This document shows, piece by piece, positions 1-10,900 of a stretch of 64,000 bases of DNA (position 1 is its first letter; the number at the start of each line of letters is the position of its first letter). The position numbers and the translations under genes are program-made. The stretch is from Bog-159 sp963785255 (GTDB lineage: Bacteria; Acidobacteriota; Terriglobia; Bryobacterales; Bryobacteraceae): the NCBI GenBank assembly GCA_963785255.1, contig CAWAUR010000010.1, positions 62,001 through 126,000 of the forward strand. Reading direction: 5' to 3'. The notes beneath the pieces were generated by a model, which made no database searches, had not been told where the DNA came from, and worked only from the letters and a program-made list of their open reading frames with translations.

Positions 1-1
1 C

Positions 2-235
2 AACGAAGGCGTGACCGCCGTCAATTAGACCACGGGCGAGTCCACCCTTTCGACCGCGTCGCTCCCGACGGCCCCACAGGGCCCAACGACATACCTGAAC
101 GTGTTCAACTACCTCGCGCCCGACGAGCTTTACTACCTTTTCCCGCAGTTCAGCCCTAGCCCTACAGGGAACAACGCCTACGCAACCGCTCTGGGGAACT
201 ACATGACGTTCCTGAGCCTGATGGGGTATTGCTGA
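2..235 (+). pseudogene. 3' end of an unknown gene with an in-frame amber codon
   Basis: An open frame enters from the left edge and ends with TGA at 233-235, overlapping the ATG of the next gene (TGATG). It is interrupted by TAG at 26-28. After that stop, 68 codons remain. They are rich in Thr, Ser, Pro and Tyr and end in the residues SLMGYC. I do not recognise the family. The translational overlap with the FG-GAP gene suggests they were co-transcribed. Either the gene is broken, or the amber codon is a base error (TAC to TAG would restore Tyr). The 5' part lies outside the window. Confidence 0.4.
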
Positions 236-2408
236 TGCGTTGGAGCGGCACCGCGTGCGCCCTGGCGCTAGCGCCCGCGATCGCCTGGTCAGCGAGCGTC
301 ACCCGGCCGACGTTTCGCACGCGTCGTGACTACGTGACCGAGGGCGCCTCCTGGGTTGGCGTGGCCGACACCAACGGGGACAACGTACCCGATCTGGTCG
401 TCAGCGGTTTCACAACCTGGTTCGGAAGTAAGGCCGGCACGTTCACCCGGGGACCGAAGTCCGATCCTGGAATGGCGTTTTCGGGCGACTTTACGCTGGC
501 CAGCTTGCGCGGCGACGGGGCCGTCGATGCGGTTGTCGTGGGGCAAGGCAAGGTGCAGGGTCCCTACGGCGTCGGGGTGTGCCTTGGGAACGGCGACGGC
601 ACTTTTCAACCGGCAGCCTTTTATCCGGCCGGACCGGGCAAAGACACCAACCTCAGCGCTCCCGTCGTCGGAGATTTCAACAACGACGGCATCCCGGACG
701 TCGCCATCGTGGGAACGAGCGGGGTCTGGCTGTTCACGGGAAGCGGCGGCGGAGCGCTGAACGACGCGGTCCTGATCGCATACGCGGGCTCTGGCGGGGA
801 GGCCTCCGTGGCGTTGGCCGCCGCCGACTTCGATGGAGGCGGAAACCTAGACCTGGCAGTGCCGACGACAACAGGCCTCGCGGTGCTGCTCGGAAACGGC
901 AACGGCACATTCAGCCAGGAGAGCTACACATTTCCGCTCCGCGCGCCCACGACTTTCGATACCATAGCCGTAGCGGATCTGTCCGGTAACGGCCATCAGG
1001 ACATTGTACTGGTCCCCGCAGTGAGCGACCACCCGAACCTTAGCATCGCCTATGTCTATCTGGGGAACGGAGACGGAACTTTTTCAGGCCCCGCGACTGT
1101 CGACATGCCCGGGGGATGGGACGTCGCGCTCGGCGATGTGAACGGCGACGGAATCCCCGACTTGGTCAACAGCGCCGGCTACATCGCCCTCGGCACGGGC
1201 AAGGGCACCTTCGGAGTGCCCAACCTTGAGCCGGTCGCGTTCTCTGGATCGTCTGACGTTGTTCTGACAGACCTGCGGAGCAACGGTCTTACAGACATCG
1301 TTACCCAGGCGGGGAACAGCGTCACCTCCGTCCTCCTGAACCGTGGCAAGGGTAAGTTCGAAGACGGCACCTGGTTCTCGGTTCCCGGCGCCATGGGCTG
1401 CGCTGCGCCGGCGGACTACAATGGCGACGGAAGACCCGATCTGGCCATAGCCACTTCCAGCGGAATCGCAATCTTGTTAGGCACGGGAGAAGCCACTGCG
1501 CCGTTCACTACCGGCCCTACGCTTTCGCTTTCCTTTGAGAGCTGTCCCATTGAGGGCGATTTTAACGGGGATGGTATCCCCGACCTGATGGTGGTCAACG
1601 AGACCCAATCCGGCCAGGCGAGCCTTATCCTATAGCTCGGCAACGGAGACGGAACCTTCACTTATAAGAGCACGGTGACCATCGCCACCAACATTACCTT
1701 AGGCGGCTTGGTGCTGGGAGACTTCAACGGCGACGGCAACCTGGATTTCGCGCTGGCTACCAATTGGATGGTGCTAGGCAACGGGGACGGGACCTTCCAA
1801 ACGCCTACGCAGATCGTCGCCGGCACGCAGGTCTGGGAGGGTATCAGCACGGGCGACATCAACGGCGACGGTTGGCCGGACTTAGTGCTCTACGAGCCAG
1901 ACTACAGCAGCACTATTGATATCCTGCTGAATAATCAGAAAGGCGGTTTCACCGAGAGCACCGTGAAGGACAACGAGGGGGAGGGGGGAACGACCCGTAC
2001 CTGATCCTCCTCGCCGACTTGAACGGAGATGGAAGGGACGACATGGTGGTATCGCAGTTTTCGCTGGCGGGCGCCACGGTCTATATGAGCGGCGAGAAGG
2101 GGAAGTTTGCGGTGAAGCAGAACTTCACCTACCCGATCGATTTCCAACAGAGCGCCTTTTCCCTGGCGGACGTGAACGGCGATAGCGTGCCGGACCTGCT
2201 GGTGCTAAACGCGGGCAGCTTAGGGATCTATCTGGGTAAGGGGAACGGGACATTCGAGTCCACCCCCTTCTTTATAGGCCCCGGAGAGGCGCCCGGCATG
2301 ATTCTAACAGAGAACCTGCACGGGCAGGCCGCATCGGCGAACCTGCCGGACATTGTTCTGCCGGACTCGACCGGCGGGGTGATGGTCCTGATCAACACCA
2401 CCAAATAG
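235..2408 (+). pseudogene. Secreted FG-GAP/VCBS repeat protein, disrupted by an amber codon and a frameshift
   Basis: The reconstructed product is a secreted beta-propeller-like protein of about 720 residues. It has a signal peptide (from ATG 235, hydrophobic stretch ending AWSA) and about twelve FG-GAP repeats with the Ca-binding pattern DxNGDGxxD (for example GDFNNDGIPDVAI, GDVNGDGIPDLVN) and the motif GNGDGTF. TTG 229 is an alternative start. The frame is broken twice. TAG at 1633-1635 lies directly before LGNGDGTF. A frameshift falls in the G runs at 1977-1988, after which the frame starting GGNDPYLILLADLNGDG continues to TAG 2408. Both halves keep perfect repeat structure, so the lesions are recent or are sequence errors. 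FG-GAP proteins are usually extracellular and adhesive or carbohydrate-associated; no specific ligand can be inferred. Confidence 0.8.
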
Positions 2409-2410
2409 CT

Positions 2411-3271
2411 ATGCCTTATTTCGTCAATGGTCAGGCGGTGCCGGAGGACCTCATCCTCCAGGAGTCGGAACGCGTGAGCCGCGATCTGCGATGGAGGCGG
2501 ATAAAGGACGAGCAGGAGCGCGCACGGCAAGTGCGGGCCGCCGCCGAACACTCGGCGATCAACCGTATCCTGGTGGAGCAGGCCGCGGCCGCCGATCCGA
2601 GACCGGTCGACAGCGCTGCGGTGGAGGGCGCGGTCCAGGGGTTAAAGGGCAAATGGAACTGTAGAAGCGGGTTCGACGACACTGAGCTCCGGCGGGCAGT
2701 GGAGCGCAGCCTCCGGTTTCAGCGCACGGCGGGCGAGATGATGGCCGGCGTGGCGACGCCAACAGCGGAAGAGGTCGAGCAGTTTTACATCGCCAACCGC
2801 GAGAATTTCCGCATGCCGGAAGCGTTTCGCGCCGCCCATATCGTAAAGCACGTTAATGGCGAGCAGACTAAAGAGCTGGCTCGCGCCGGTATCGGGGCGG
2901 CCTTGGCGGCCCTGGAACGGGGCGAGGCCTTCTCCGCGGTCGCCGACCTCTATTCCGACTGCAAGGGCAACGGCGGAGATCTCGGGCAGTTCGGGGCTGG
3001 CCAGATGGTGCCGGAATTCGAGGACGCCGTCCGCAAGCTGGAACCGGGGGAGCGGACAGGCGTCTTCCGCACGCCCTTCGGACTTCATATCGCGGAACTG
3101 CGCGGAAAATCCGGCGCCGGCCCCGCGAGCTTCGAGGAAGTGCGTGCGGATATCGAGCGAGTCCTGGCCGCTAAGAGCCAGCATGAGGCTTATCTGAAGG
3201 CTGTAGCGGAATTGCGCGCCCGAGCCGAGATCCGCTTCGTGCCGGTCGCCCAGGCGGCCGCGGGCGGCTGA
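2411..3271 (+). CDS. Parvulin-type (PpiC) peptidyl-prolyl cis-trans isomerase, cytosolic
   Basis: This 286-residue protein begins 2 nt after the FG-GAP stop. The N-terminal half (about 1-125) is helical and resembles the SurA/NifM N-domain. The PpiC domain runs from about 135 to 240, with the conserved ends FRAAHIV, GGDLGQFG, MVPEFEDAV and FRTPFGLHI. There is no signal peptide or membrane segment, so unlike SurA or PrsA it should act in the cytoplasm, as NifM-type maturation factors do. The tight spacing to FG-GAP upstream and FGE downstream (1 nt gap) implies one transcript. That suggests it helps fold or mature a partner of the formylglycine-generating enzyme or the enzyme itself, but this is inference. 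Domain call confident, partner unknown. Confidence 0.85.
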   Translation: MPYFVNGQAVPEDLILQESERVSRDLRWRRIKDEQERARQVRAAAEHSAINRILVEQAAAADPRPVDSAAVEGAVQGLKGKWNCRSGFDDTELRRAVERSLRFQRTAGEMMAGVATPTAEEVEQFYIANRENFRMPEAFRAAHIVKHVNGEQTKELARAGIGAALAALERGEAFSAVADLYSDCKGNGGDLGQFGAGQMVPEFEDAVRKLEPGERTGVFRTPFGLHIAELRGKSGAGPASFEEVRADIERVLAAKSQHEAYLKAVAELRARAEIRFVPVAQAAAGG

Positions 3272-3272
3272 G

Positions 3273-4224
3273 ATGGCGCCGAAACCGCCCCCCTGCTGCG
3301 TCCCTTCCAAGCAGCGACTGGTGCGGCTCACCGCCTCCACGCAGGCCTCTGCTGCGCGTCCGCGCGCCACCCGTGGATCGCTCGCGGATATGGTTCGGCT
3401 GGAAGGGCGCTTCCTTATGGGCAGCGAGTCGCCAGAGGCTTTCCCCACGGACGGCGAGTCCCGTCCGCCCGGTGACCCTCAGTCCGTTCCATATTTCCAA
3501 ATTCGCCGTCACCAACGAGCAGTTCGCCGAGTTCGCGCGCAGGTCCGGCTATCGTACGGAGGCCGAGCGCCTCGGCTGGTCGTTCGTGTTTCGCAATCAC
3601 GTGGCCGATGCGTTGCGCGGTCACGCCATGCCGGGCACGCCCTGGTGGGTGCGCGTGGAGGGCGCTTCATGGTCGCGCCCCGAAGGCCCCGATAGCTCTG
3701 TCGCCGGCCGGCCGCATTATCCGGTGGTCCAGGTGTCGTGGAACGACGCGCAGGCATATTGCGCCTGGGCCGGATATCGATTGCCCACCGAGGCGGAGTG
3801 GGAATGCGCGGCGCGCGGGGGACTTGACCAGAAGGCCTATCCGTGGGGCGGCGATCTTACGCCCGAGGGCCGCCACATGTGCAACATCTGGCAGGGCAGA
3901 TTTCCGGACACGGACCTGGGCGAGGACGGCTTTACTACGGTCGCGCCCGTGGACAGCTTCGCGCCGAACGGCTTCTGCTTATTCAATGCCGTGGGCAACA
4001 CGTGGGAATGGTGCGCGGATTACTTCGACGCGCAGTGGCACGTGCAGGCGACCCACATCGACCCGGTCGGTCCGCCCGCAGGCCGGGAGCGCGTAATGAA
4101 GGGCGGATCGTACCTCTGCCACGAATCCTACTGCTGGCGCTATCGCAATGCCGCGCGCACCGGCACGGAACCGGACACCTCCACGGGACACATCGGCTTT
4201 CGGGTGGTTCGCGACGTCGCGTAA
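3273..4224 (+). CDS. Formylglycine-generating enzyme (SUMF1 family), with one frameshift
   Basis: FGE oxidises a cysteine of client sulfatases or phosphonate hydrolases to formylglycine using O2 and Cu. Hallmarks seen here are WNDAQAYCAWAG, LPTEAEWECAARGG, the stretch NIWQGRFP, NTWEWCADYF and the catalytic pair in GGSYLCHESYCWRYR near 4101-4145, which matches true FGEs rather than general SUMF1-fold proteins. The N-terminal part (MVRLEGRFLMGSE, from ATG 3273) is in one frame and the rest (PVRPVTLSPFHISKFAVTN onward) in another. The shift lies at about 3458-3462, where one base is extra or two are missing. The N-terminus holds CCVPSK, close to the CxPSR client motif. No sulfatase gene is in this window, so the client is unknown. 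Confidence 0.88.
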
Positions 4225-4272
4225 CGGAATCGCTGCGAGGTCCTAAGCGCGGGCCACCGCGTACCCCAGTGT

Positions 4273-4278
4273 TAGAAT
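4273..4278 (+). promoter_or_regulatory. -10 element TAGAAT, 7 nt before ATG 4286 (leaderless start)
   Basis: TAGAAT sits so that transcription would begin at or next to ATG 4286. The alternative ATG at 4277 overlaps the box itself. An identical arrangement (TAGAAT, 7 nt, ATG) occurs at 26541-26556. No Shine-Dalgarno is present. A leaderless mRNA is inferred. Confidence 0.5.
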
Positions 4279-4285
4279 GAGGCCG

Positions 4286-5239
4286 ATGACCCAAACGCTC
4301 GTCGGTTTCCGGGCGGCTCTGCTGGCCGGATGGACCGCGCTGAGCGCCGCGGGCTGGTGGTATGCGCGGGCGAAAGGCATACCCGCGTGGATCGCGCTTC
4401 CCGTCCTGGCAGCGTTTCTCATCGAATATCCATTCTATCTGGTCCCCGCATTCGCCCACGTGCGCGAGCGCTTCGAGCACAGCCTGCCGTGGTTGGTGGT
4501 CTCATTCATCGCGCCGTATGCCATGTACGCCTCGAATACAGGACAATTCCGCTGGGTGGCGTTCGTTCCACTGACGGCGCTGGCCACCGCGCTGAGCCTG
4601 TGGTACCGGATTCTGCCGGCCGCGCCACTCGCGGATTTCGCATTCCTGGCGCTGGCGGCGGCGGTGGTGCTGCGCGGCTATTTCGTTCCCATTTACACTT
4701 CGCCGGTGGCCGGACTGCATCTCGATATCCTCGGGCATCTGGCGCTCACGCGTTTGTGCGCCATGGTGATGCTGGTGGAACGGCGCGTGCCTAACATCGG
4801 CTACGGATTCATCCCAAGCTGGACGGAGTGGAAGATCGGCTTGAAACATTTCGTCTATTTCCTGATTGTGGGCATTCCGCTGGCCTGGGCTACGCGATTG
4901 GTGCGCCTGGGACCGGGCATGCCGGTTTGGAAAATCGCAGCGACCTTTTTGGGTATGCTCTGGGTGGTGGCCTTAAGCGAAGAATTCTTTTTTCGCGGCC
5001 TGCTCCAACACTGGCTGTCCGATTGGACGGGACGGCCCAACGTGGCGCTGGCGGGCGCGGCGATCCTGTTCGGCGCGGTGCATCTGGGATTTCGCGGATT
5101 TCCCAATTGGAAATTCGCGATTGCCGCGGGAGTGGCCGGCTGGTTTTATGGACGGGCCTACCGGCAGGCGCAAAGCATTCGCGCGAGCATGGTGACACAC
5201 GCGCTGGTGGTCACGCTGTGGCGCGCTATGTTCGTGTAA
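4286..5239 (+). CDS. CPBP-family intramembrane metalloprotease
   Basis: This polytopic membrane protein of about 317 residues has eight or so hydrophobic segments and a C-terminal CPBP (Abi/CAAX protease-like) domain. Motifs are SEEFFFRGLLQHWL (the EExxxR glutamates), GAVHLGF (motif 2 His) and the segment RASMVTHALVV with the third conserved His. Such proteins are intramembrane glutamate/metal proteases; bacterial members act in peptide self-immunity or protein turnover, and the substrate here is unknown. ATG 4277 is possible, but it lies within the -10 box, so ATG 4286 is preferred. It is separated from the FGE gene by about 50 nt and probably has its own promoter. Confidence 0.85.
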   Translation: MTQTLVGFRAALLAGWTALSAAGWWYARAKGIPAWIALPVLAAFLIEYPFYLVPAFAHVRERFEHSLPWLVVSFIAPYAMYASNTGQFRWVAFVPLTALATALSLWYRILPAAPLADFAFLALAAAVVLRGYFVPIYTSPVAGLHLDILGHLALTRLCAMVMLVERRVPNIGYGFIPSWTEWKIGLKHFVYFLIVGIPLAWATRLVRLGPGMPVWKIAATFLGMLWVVALSEEFFFRGLLQHWLSDWTGRPNVALAGAAILFGAVHLGFRGFPNWKFAIAAGVAGWFYGRAYRQAQSIRASMVTHALVVTLWRAMFV

Positions 5240-5313
5240 CTGCTTAGTAACTCGACAATCCGCTGTAGAACTTCCCGTCAGACTATCTGTACTAAGTACA
5301 CGTGCGATTTTTG

Positions 5314-5341
5314 ATGCTGCGATACTATTGCGACGCAGCAT
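5314..5341. promoter_or_regulatory. Inverted repeat upstream of the PilZ gene
   Basis: Perfect 8-bp arms ATGCTGCG and CGCAGCAT are separated by 12 nt, about 20 nt before ATG 5363. The arms flank an AT-rich loop (ATACTATT) that could hold a -10 box. It could be an operator or an RNA hairpin in the 5' leader. Nothing identifies the regulator. Confidence 0.35.
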
Positions 5342-5362
5342 GCCAGACCGCATCATAAACTC

Positions 5363-5761
5363 ATGACAGACAATGATTCTAGGCTCGACCCGTTGGTGGA
5401 GCGGCGCGCAACGAAACGATTCGCAATTGAGCAGGAACTTCTCTATAAGATTCTGGACCACCGGGCCACGGCTCCCGAGAGTGGCGTAGGCAAGACGCTG
5501 GATATCAGCAGCCGCGGAGTGCGTTTCGAAACGCAGCAGCGTCTGAAGGCCGGCAAGCGGGTGGAGGTCGCGGTAAATTGGCCGGCCCAATTGGATGGCG
5601 GATGTCCGCTCAAATTCGTGGCCGTGGGCCGCGTAGTGCGGGCGGACGAGAGGCATGCCGCCATGCGCATCGAACAACATGAATTCCGCACCCGCCGCAG
5701 CAAGGAACTGCCCGCCGTTGAGTTGGAAACGCTCTCACGCCCCCGCGTACCGTATTATTAG
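5363..5761 (+). CDS. PilZ domain protein (putative c-di-GMP receptor)
   Basis: This 132-residue single-domain protein has both c-di-GMP-binding elements. RRATKRF near residue 13 provides the RxxxR motif, and LDISSRGVRFE near 50 provides D/NxSxxG. No membrane segment is seen. It ends with TAG at 5759-5761, 3 nt before the TTG start of the sigma54 activator, so the two are probably one operon. This suggests the second messenger modulates the same regulatory output. c-di-GMP enzymes are encoded at 30.7-38.3 kb, though a link is inference. The start is ATG 5363; no clear Shine-Dalgarno is visible. Confidence 0.85.
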   Translation: MTDNDSRLDPLVERRATKRFAIEQELLYKILDHRATAPESGVGKTLDISSRGVRFETQQRLKAGKRVEVAVNWPAQLDGGCPLKFVAVGRVVRADERHAAMRIEQHEFRTRRSKELPAVELETLSRPRVPYY

Positions 5762-5764
5762 AAG

Positions 5765-7863
5765 TTGGACCCTCACCCGGATAACGAGATCCAGATAAGC
5801 CAGTACCTTGCGTTGCTCGAAGTGGCCGAATCGATTTCGCGCAACCGGGATTTGCCCGCGCTGTTTGAGGATCTCGCCCAGCGCTTGCATGGCGTGGTGC
5901 TATTCGACTATATCAACCTGGTGCTGCACGTCCCGCAGCGCAATACCATGCGGTTGAGTGTACTTACATCCACCGGTCAGACGGACCGCTCGATCTGGGA
6001 AACTCCGGTCGATGAATCCCCTTCCGGTCTGGTCTGGGAAACGCAGCAGCCGCTTCTATTGCAAGATATCGAAGAGGAAACGCGCTATCCGAATGTGATG
6101 CAATTGCTGCGGGGGCACGGTGTACGCTCCTGCTGCATCCTGCCGCTGACTACGGCGCAACGGCGCTTGGGAGCCATGGGAGTGGGCGGCGCGCAGCCGT
6201 TCGCTTTCGCCCCAGCCGATCTCGAATTTCTGATGCAAGTGGCCCGCCAAGTGGCGGTGGCCGTGGAGAACGTGCTCAACTACGAAGCGGCGCAATGTTA
6301 TCAGGGTGAACTGGCGCGCGAGCGCGACCGCCTGCGCGTGGTGCTCGACGTCACCAATTCCATGGTGGCCAATCTGGATCTGCGCGAGCTTTTCCGGGCG
6401 GTTTCGGAGCGGTTGCGCCGCCTCATTCGGCACGAGTACGCGAGCCTGGTTGTGGTGGATCCCGTGGAGGGGCAACTTCGCCTGGAAGCGCTCGATTTTC
6501 CGGGCGGCGACAGCCAGATCCACGAAGCCAAATCGGACTCGCCGGATGACTCTCCGGCGGCCTGCGCGTTACGGACGCGGCAGCCGGTGCTCTGGAATCG
6601 CGCGGATGCGGACCGCAATTCGTCCGCGGTGATGCGTCGCTTATTGGATGCGGGACTCGAATCGGCGGTGTGCATTCCGCTGCTGCGCGGCGAGCGCGCG
6701 CTGGGCACGCTGAACGTGGCCAGCATGCGCGACGCGAATTTCACGCCCCAGGATGTGGAGTTGCTGACGCAGATCGGCAACGAACTGGCCATCGCGGTGG
6801 AGAACGCGCTGGCTTTCCGGCAGATCGAAGAATTGAAAGACAAGCTGGCCGAAGAAAAGCTATATCTCGAAGACGAGATCCGCACGGAATACGATTTCGA
6901 GGAGATCGTGGGCGATAGTCAATCCTGGAAGCGCGTGCTGCGGGATGTGGAGACGGTGGCGCCCACGGATTCGACGGTGCTGATCCAGGGCGAAAGCGGC
7001 ACGGGCAAGGAACTGATCGCGCGCGCCATTCATAATCTGAGCGCGCGGCGCGAGCGCACGTTCGTGAAGGTGAACTGCGCCGCCATTCCGACCGGCTTAC
7101 TCGAAAGCGAGTTATTCGGGCATGAAAAGGGCGCGTTCACCGGCGCCATCGGCCAGAAGATCGGACGCTTCGAGCTGGCCCATAAGGGCACGTTGTTTCT
7201 GGATGAGATCGGCGACATTCCGCTGGAGTTGCAGCCCAAGCTGCTGCGCGTGTTGCAGGAGCGCGAGTTCGAAAGGCTGGGCAGCACGCGCACGTTGAAG
7301 GTGGATATCCGGTTAGTCACGGCCACTAATCGCGATTTGGGGCAGATGATCGCGAACCGCGAGTTCCGGGAAGATCTTTTTTACCGGCTCAACGTTTTCC
7401 CAATCACGCTGCCGCCCTTGCGCGAGCGCCGCGAGGATATTCCGCTGCTGGTCCGTTACTTCACGCAAAAATACGCGCGGCGCATGAACCGGCCGATCGA
7501 GACCATCCCCAGCGAGGCCATGGAAGCGCTGGCGAAATGGAATTGGCCGGGAAATGTGCGGGAGCTGGAGAATTTTATCGAGCGCGCCGTCATCCTGACG
7601 CGCGGCTCGGCGTTGCATGCGCCGCTGGCCGAGCTGCGCAACGGGGCGGATGCGCCGGCGCAAGCTGCGGCGCCGTTGACTACGCTCGAGGAAGCCGAGC
7701 GCGAGCATATCCTGCGTGCGTTACGTGAATCGAATTGGGTAGTGGGGGGGCGGCCGGCGCGGCGGCCAGGTTGGGACTGAAGCGGACCACGCTGCAATCG
7801 CGCATGCAGAAGCTGGGCATCGCACGGACGGCGGAGCAGGTCGCGGGTACGCGGCACAAGTGA
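5765..7863 (+). CDS. Sigma54-dependent transcriptional activator with two GAF domains (FhlA-like), C-terminal frameshift
   Basis: The product is a bacterial enhancer-binding protein. Two GAF sensor domains (about 20-175 and 195-345) are followed by a short coiled linker and an AAA+ domain. The AAA+ domain has Walker A GESGTGKE (about 407), the sigma54-contact loop GAFTGA (about 457), Walker B GTLFLDEIGD (about 475) and WPGNVRELENFIERAV. The frame as read stops at 7780. However, the Fis-type helix-turn-helix (AAARLGLKRTTLQSRMQKLG) continues in another frame to TGA 7861-7863. One G missing from the G7 run at 7744-7750 explains the break. Without the repair the protein would lack DNA binding. 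The start is TTG 5765 directly after the PilZ stop. The ligand of the GAF domains is unknown. Confidence 0.88.
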
Positions 7864-7900
7864 ATAACAGCCGCGCACCAATCTTGGCGCGCCTCTGGGC

Positions 7901-10900
7901 CTAGAACGACAGCTTGGCCGAGAGCTGAAACTCCCGCGGTGTTCCTCGGCCTGTCGCATAGCTGCTGATGGTGGTCGTAATCACTCCAAAGTTGGACTGA
8001 CCTAAGACCGCATTAGGAGCGCCATATTGAGCGCGGTTCAGAATATTGAATACATCCGCCCGCAAGCGCAGGTGCACGCGCTCGGCAAAGGAGACATCCT
8101 TGGCCAATGCGAAATCCACGTCTGTAATGCCGGGAGCGCGAAAAATGTTGCGCCCTAGATCCCCGAATGTGCCCGAGGCAGGCGTCGAAAATGCCGCCGC
8201 ATTAATCCAGTCGTTGGGCGTGGAGCCGCCCGGCGGAGCAAGCGGCTGGCCAGGCACATAATCGGGGCGTTCTTCGCCGCTAATCGCGAAGTCGCCCGGA
8301 ACGGACCCATTTGCGCGATTAATGGTGACGTTAAAAGGAAGTCCGGTTTGCGTGGTGGCGATGGTGCTCAGCGTCCAGCCGCCGAATATGGTCCGCGCCA
8401 TGCCCGGAGTACTGAGATATGGCTTTCCCGCACCAATTGGCAACTGGTAAACGGCGGAAAGATTGAACATCTGGCGAACGTCGTCGTCACTCGACGCTTT
8501 ATCGCATGCCCGGCAGAAGGAATCCTGCGGGGTGTCGGATTCGCCGCCGCCGATGCTGCCGTCGTTGATCGAATGCGACCACATGTAATTCGCCGAGAGC
8601 AGGAAGCCCTTCTGAAAGGTCCTGCGCGCGTTTATCTGCAATGCATGGAAGGTGCTGTTTCCGGCGTCCCCGCGCCATGAAACCGGACCGAAGGCCGGGT
8701 ACGGCGCCACGCCTGTCAGCGGATTGATCAGGTTCGTGTAAGTTGTGGTCAGAACATCTGTACCTTTATTGCCGAGATAGCTGGCGGTTCCGAGGATATC
8801 AAAAGGCAGTTTCCGCTCGACTGACACGGTCCAAGCGGCCACGTAGTCGTCTTTCCGGTTGCGGTCCAGATCCCGCGGCGAAACCACGCCCAGACCTCCA
8901 GCCTCCGCATACTGAAGAAAAGGAGTCAATGGATAGGAAAGTGTGGGGAACTGCGTGTTGCTGAAGGAATAGCGATCCACGGTATTGGAGATGGGCAGGT
9001 TCTGGTCGTCTTCCTGGCCATCCGTGTGGTAGATGCCGCCGCCCGCCCGGAAAACGGTGTCGCCGTGCGTCCAGGCGATTGCCAGGCGCGGATCGAAATC
9101 GTCGTACCGGGGATGAAAGAAAGCATCGGTGCGCGGGCAGTAGCCGCCGCAGGTTGCGAAATCGAACGGCACATCGTCGTTACCTATGGCATGCAGAGCA
9201 TTGAAGAAGTTATAGCGGATTCCGGCCGTGATAGTTAGATGCGGAGTCGCTTTCCACTCATCCTGCGCATAGCCAAAATACTGAATCTTACGCTGCCGCA
9301 CCAGCGGGAGAATGGCAGTGTACGAAGCGGATCCCATCTGGTTGTCCATGAAATTGGCGGTCGAGGTGTAGGTCAAGGTTCCGCTTTGAGAGGTGCCCTG
9401 GTTCAGCAGAATCCAGCGCGTCTCAAACCCGAACTTGAGAAGGTGTTTGCCCTTCGACCAGGACAGATCGTCGATAAGATCGAAAGTCTTCGATGGATAG
9501 TCGGTTGTGGATGACCCGGTCAGCGAACTGAAGCCGGATACCGCAATCCCGAACGGAACGGGCGATAGGTTCGCCGTGTGATAGATGGTTTGATTTATCC
9601 CGAATTTTATTTCATCGATCAGCGACGGGCTAAATACATGCGAAAGCGCTACGACCCCGTTATTGAATTTTGTATCGTACAGCATATGGGCGGCGAGTTG
9701 GCCGGTGGGAGTCGCTTCCACCGCCTCATCCGTATTAAATCGGGCGAACGCCGTGTTGGTCTGGGAAAAATAATGATCGAATCGGATCATCCCTGAGTCT
9801 TCGTTGTCGATTTGCCGGCCCGGCGCATCGTAATTCCATACGCTGGGATTGGAAGCCGGCGACGTGCCCGCGGGATAAGCCTGCAGGATGGGAGTCAACG
9901 CGGGCGACGTGGCGGCCGCTTGCGCCAGGAAGGCGGGGCTCGGCACCAAGCCAATTTGCGTCCCATCCAGTCTCTGCCGCAGACCCTCATAATCGGCGTA
10001 AAAGAAAGTCTTGTCGTGCACGATGGGCCCCCCCAGCGCCGCGCCGAACTGATTCAGCAGAAACGGATCGGGCGAGGGTCCGTCGAATGGAGAACGCGCG
10101 TCCAGTGCGTTATTCCGGAAGTAATCGAACACCTCCCCGTGCAACGCGTTCGTGCCGGAGGGTGAGACGACGGTTACCTGACCGCCCGCCGTGCCGTTCT
10201 GCGTGTCCGCGCCGAAATTCTGCGACTGCACCTGGAATTCATCGATGGACCCGATGGGGATATTCAAGCGCATGTACTCGCGCTGCTCCTGATTGTATAC
10301 GGCGGTCGCATCGATTCCGTCGAGCGTCAGATTGTTATCGTCCAATCCATGTCCCGCGAAGCGAATGGTCCGTTGATCGCCGGCGCCGTTATTTATGGCC
10401 CCCGGCGCGAGCGCGGTCAAGGTCGCCCAGTTCCGGCCGTTGACCGGCAAATCGTCCACCTGCGCGTGCTCGATAGCCGCTCCCATGGTGGCGTTCACTT
10501 TGTCGAGTTGCACCAGAGATTCCGTCACGGTGGTCTGCTCTTCCTCTTGCGCCAGTTCCAGCCGGACGTTCAGCGTCCTGATTTGCCCGACGAATTGTTC
10601 CACGCCCTCCGCGGTAAAGGCCGCGAAGCCGTTCTTGAAAAACCGGACGGAATAAACGCCTGGCGGAAGACCGGGCAGTTCATACGTGCCTTCCGAGGTT
10701 GTCAACGTCTCCCGCTGAAATCCTGTTGCCATGCCACTGGCACGCACTCTGGACTGCGGGACTCGATTGCCCTGCTGGTCGGTAACGGTTCCCGTAATGG
10801 CGGTGCGCTCTACCTGCGCCCACAAAACAATCTGATTCAGCGGCTGGAGGAGAATGAATAGCAGCAGCCACCCGAGTTTCCGGAAGCGCTCCACACCCGA

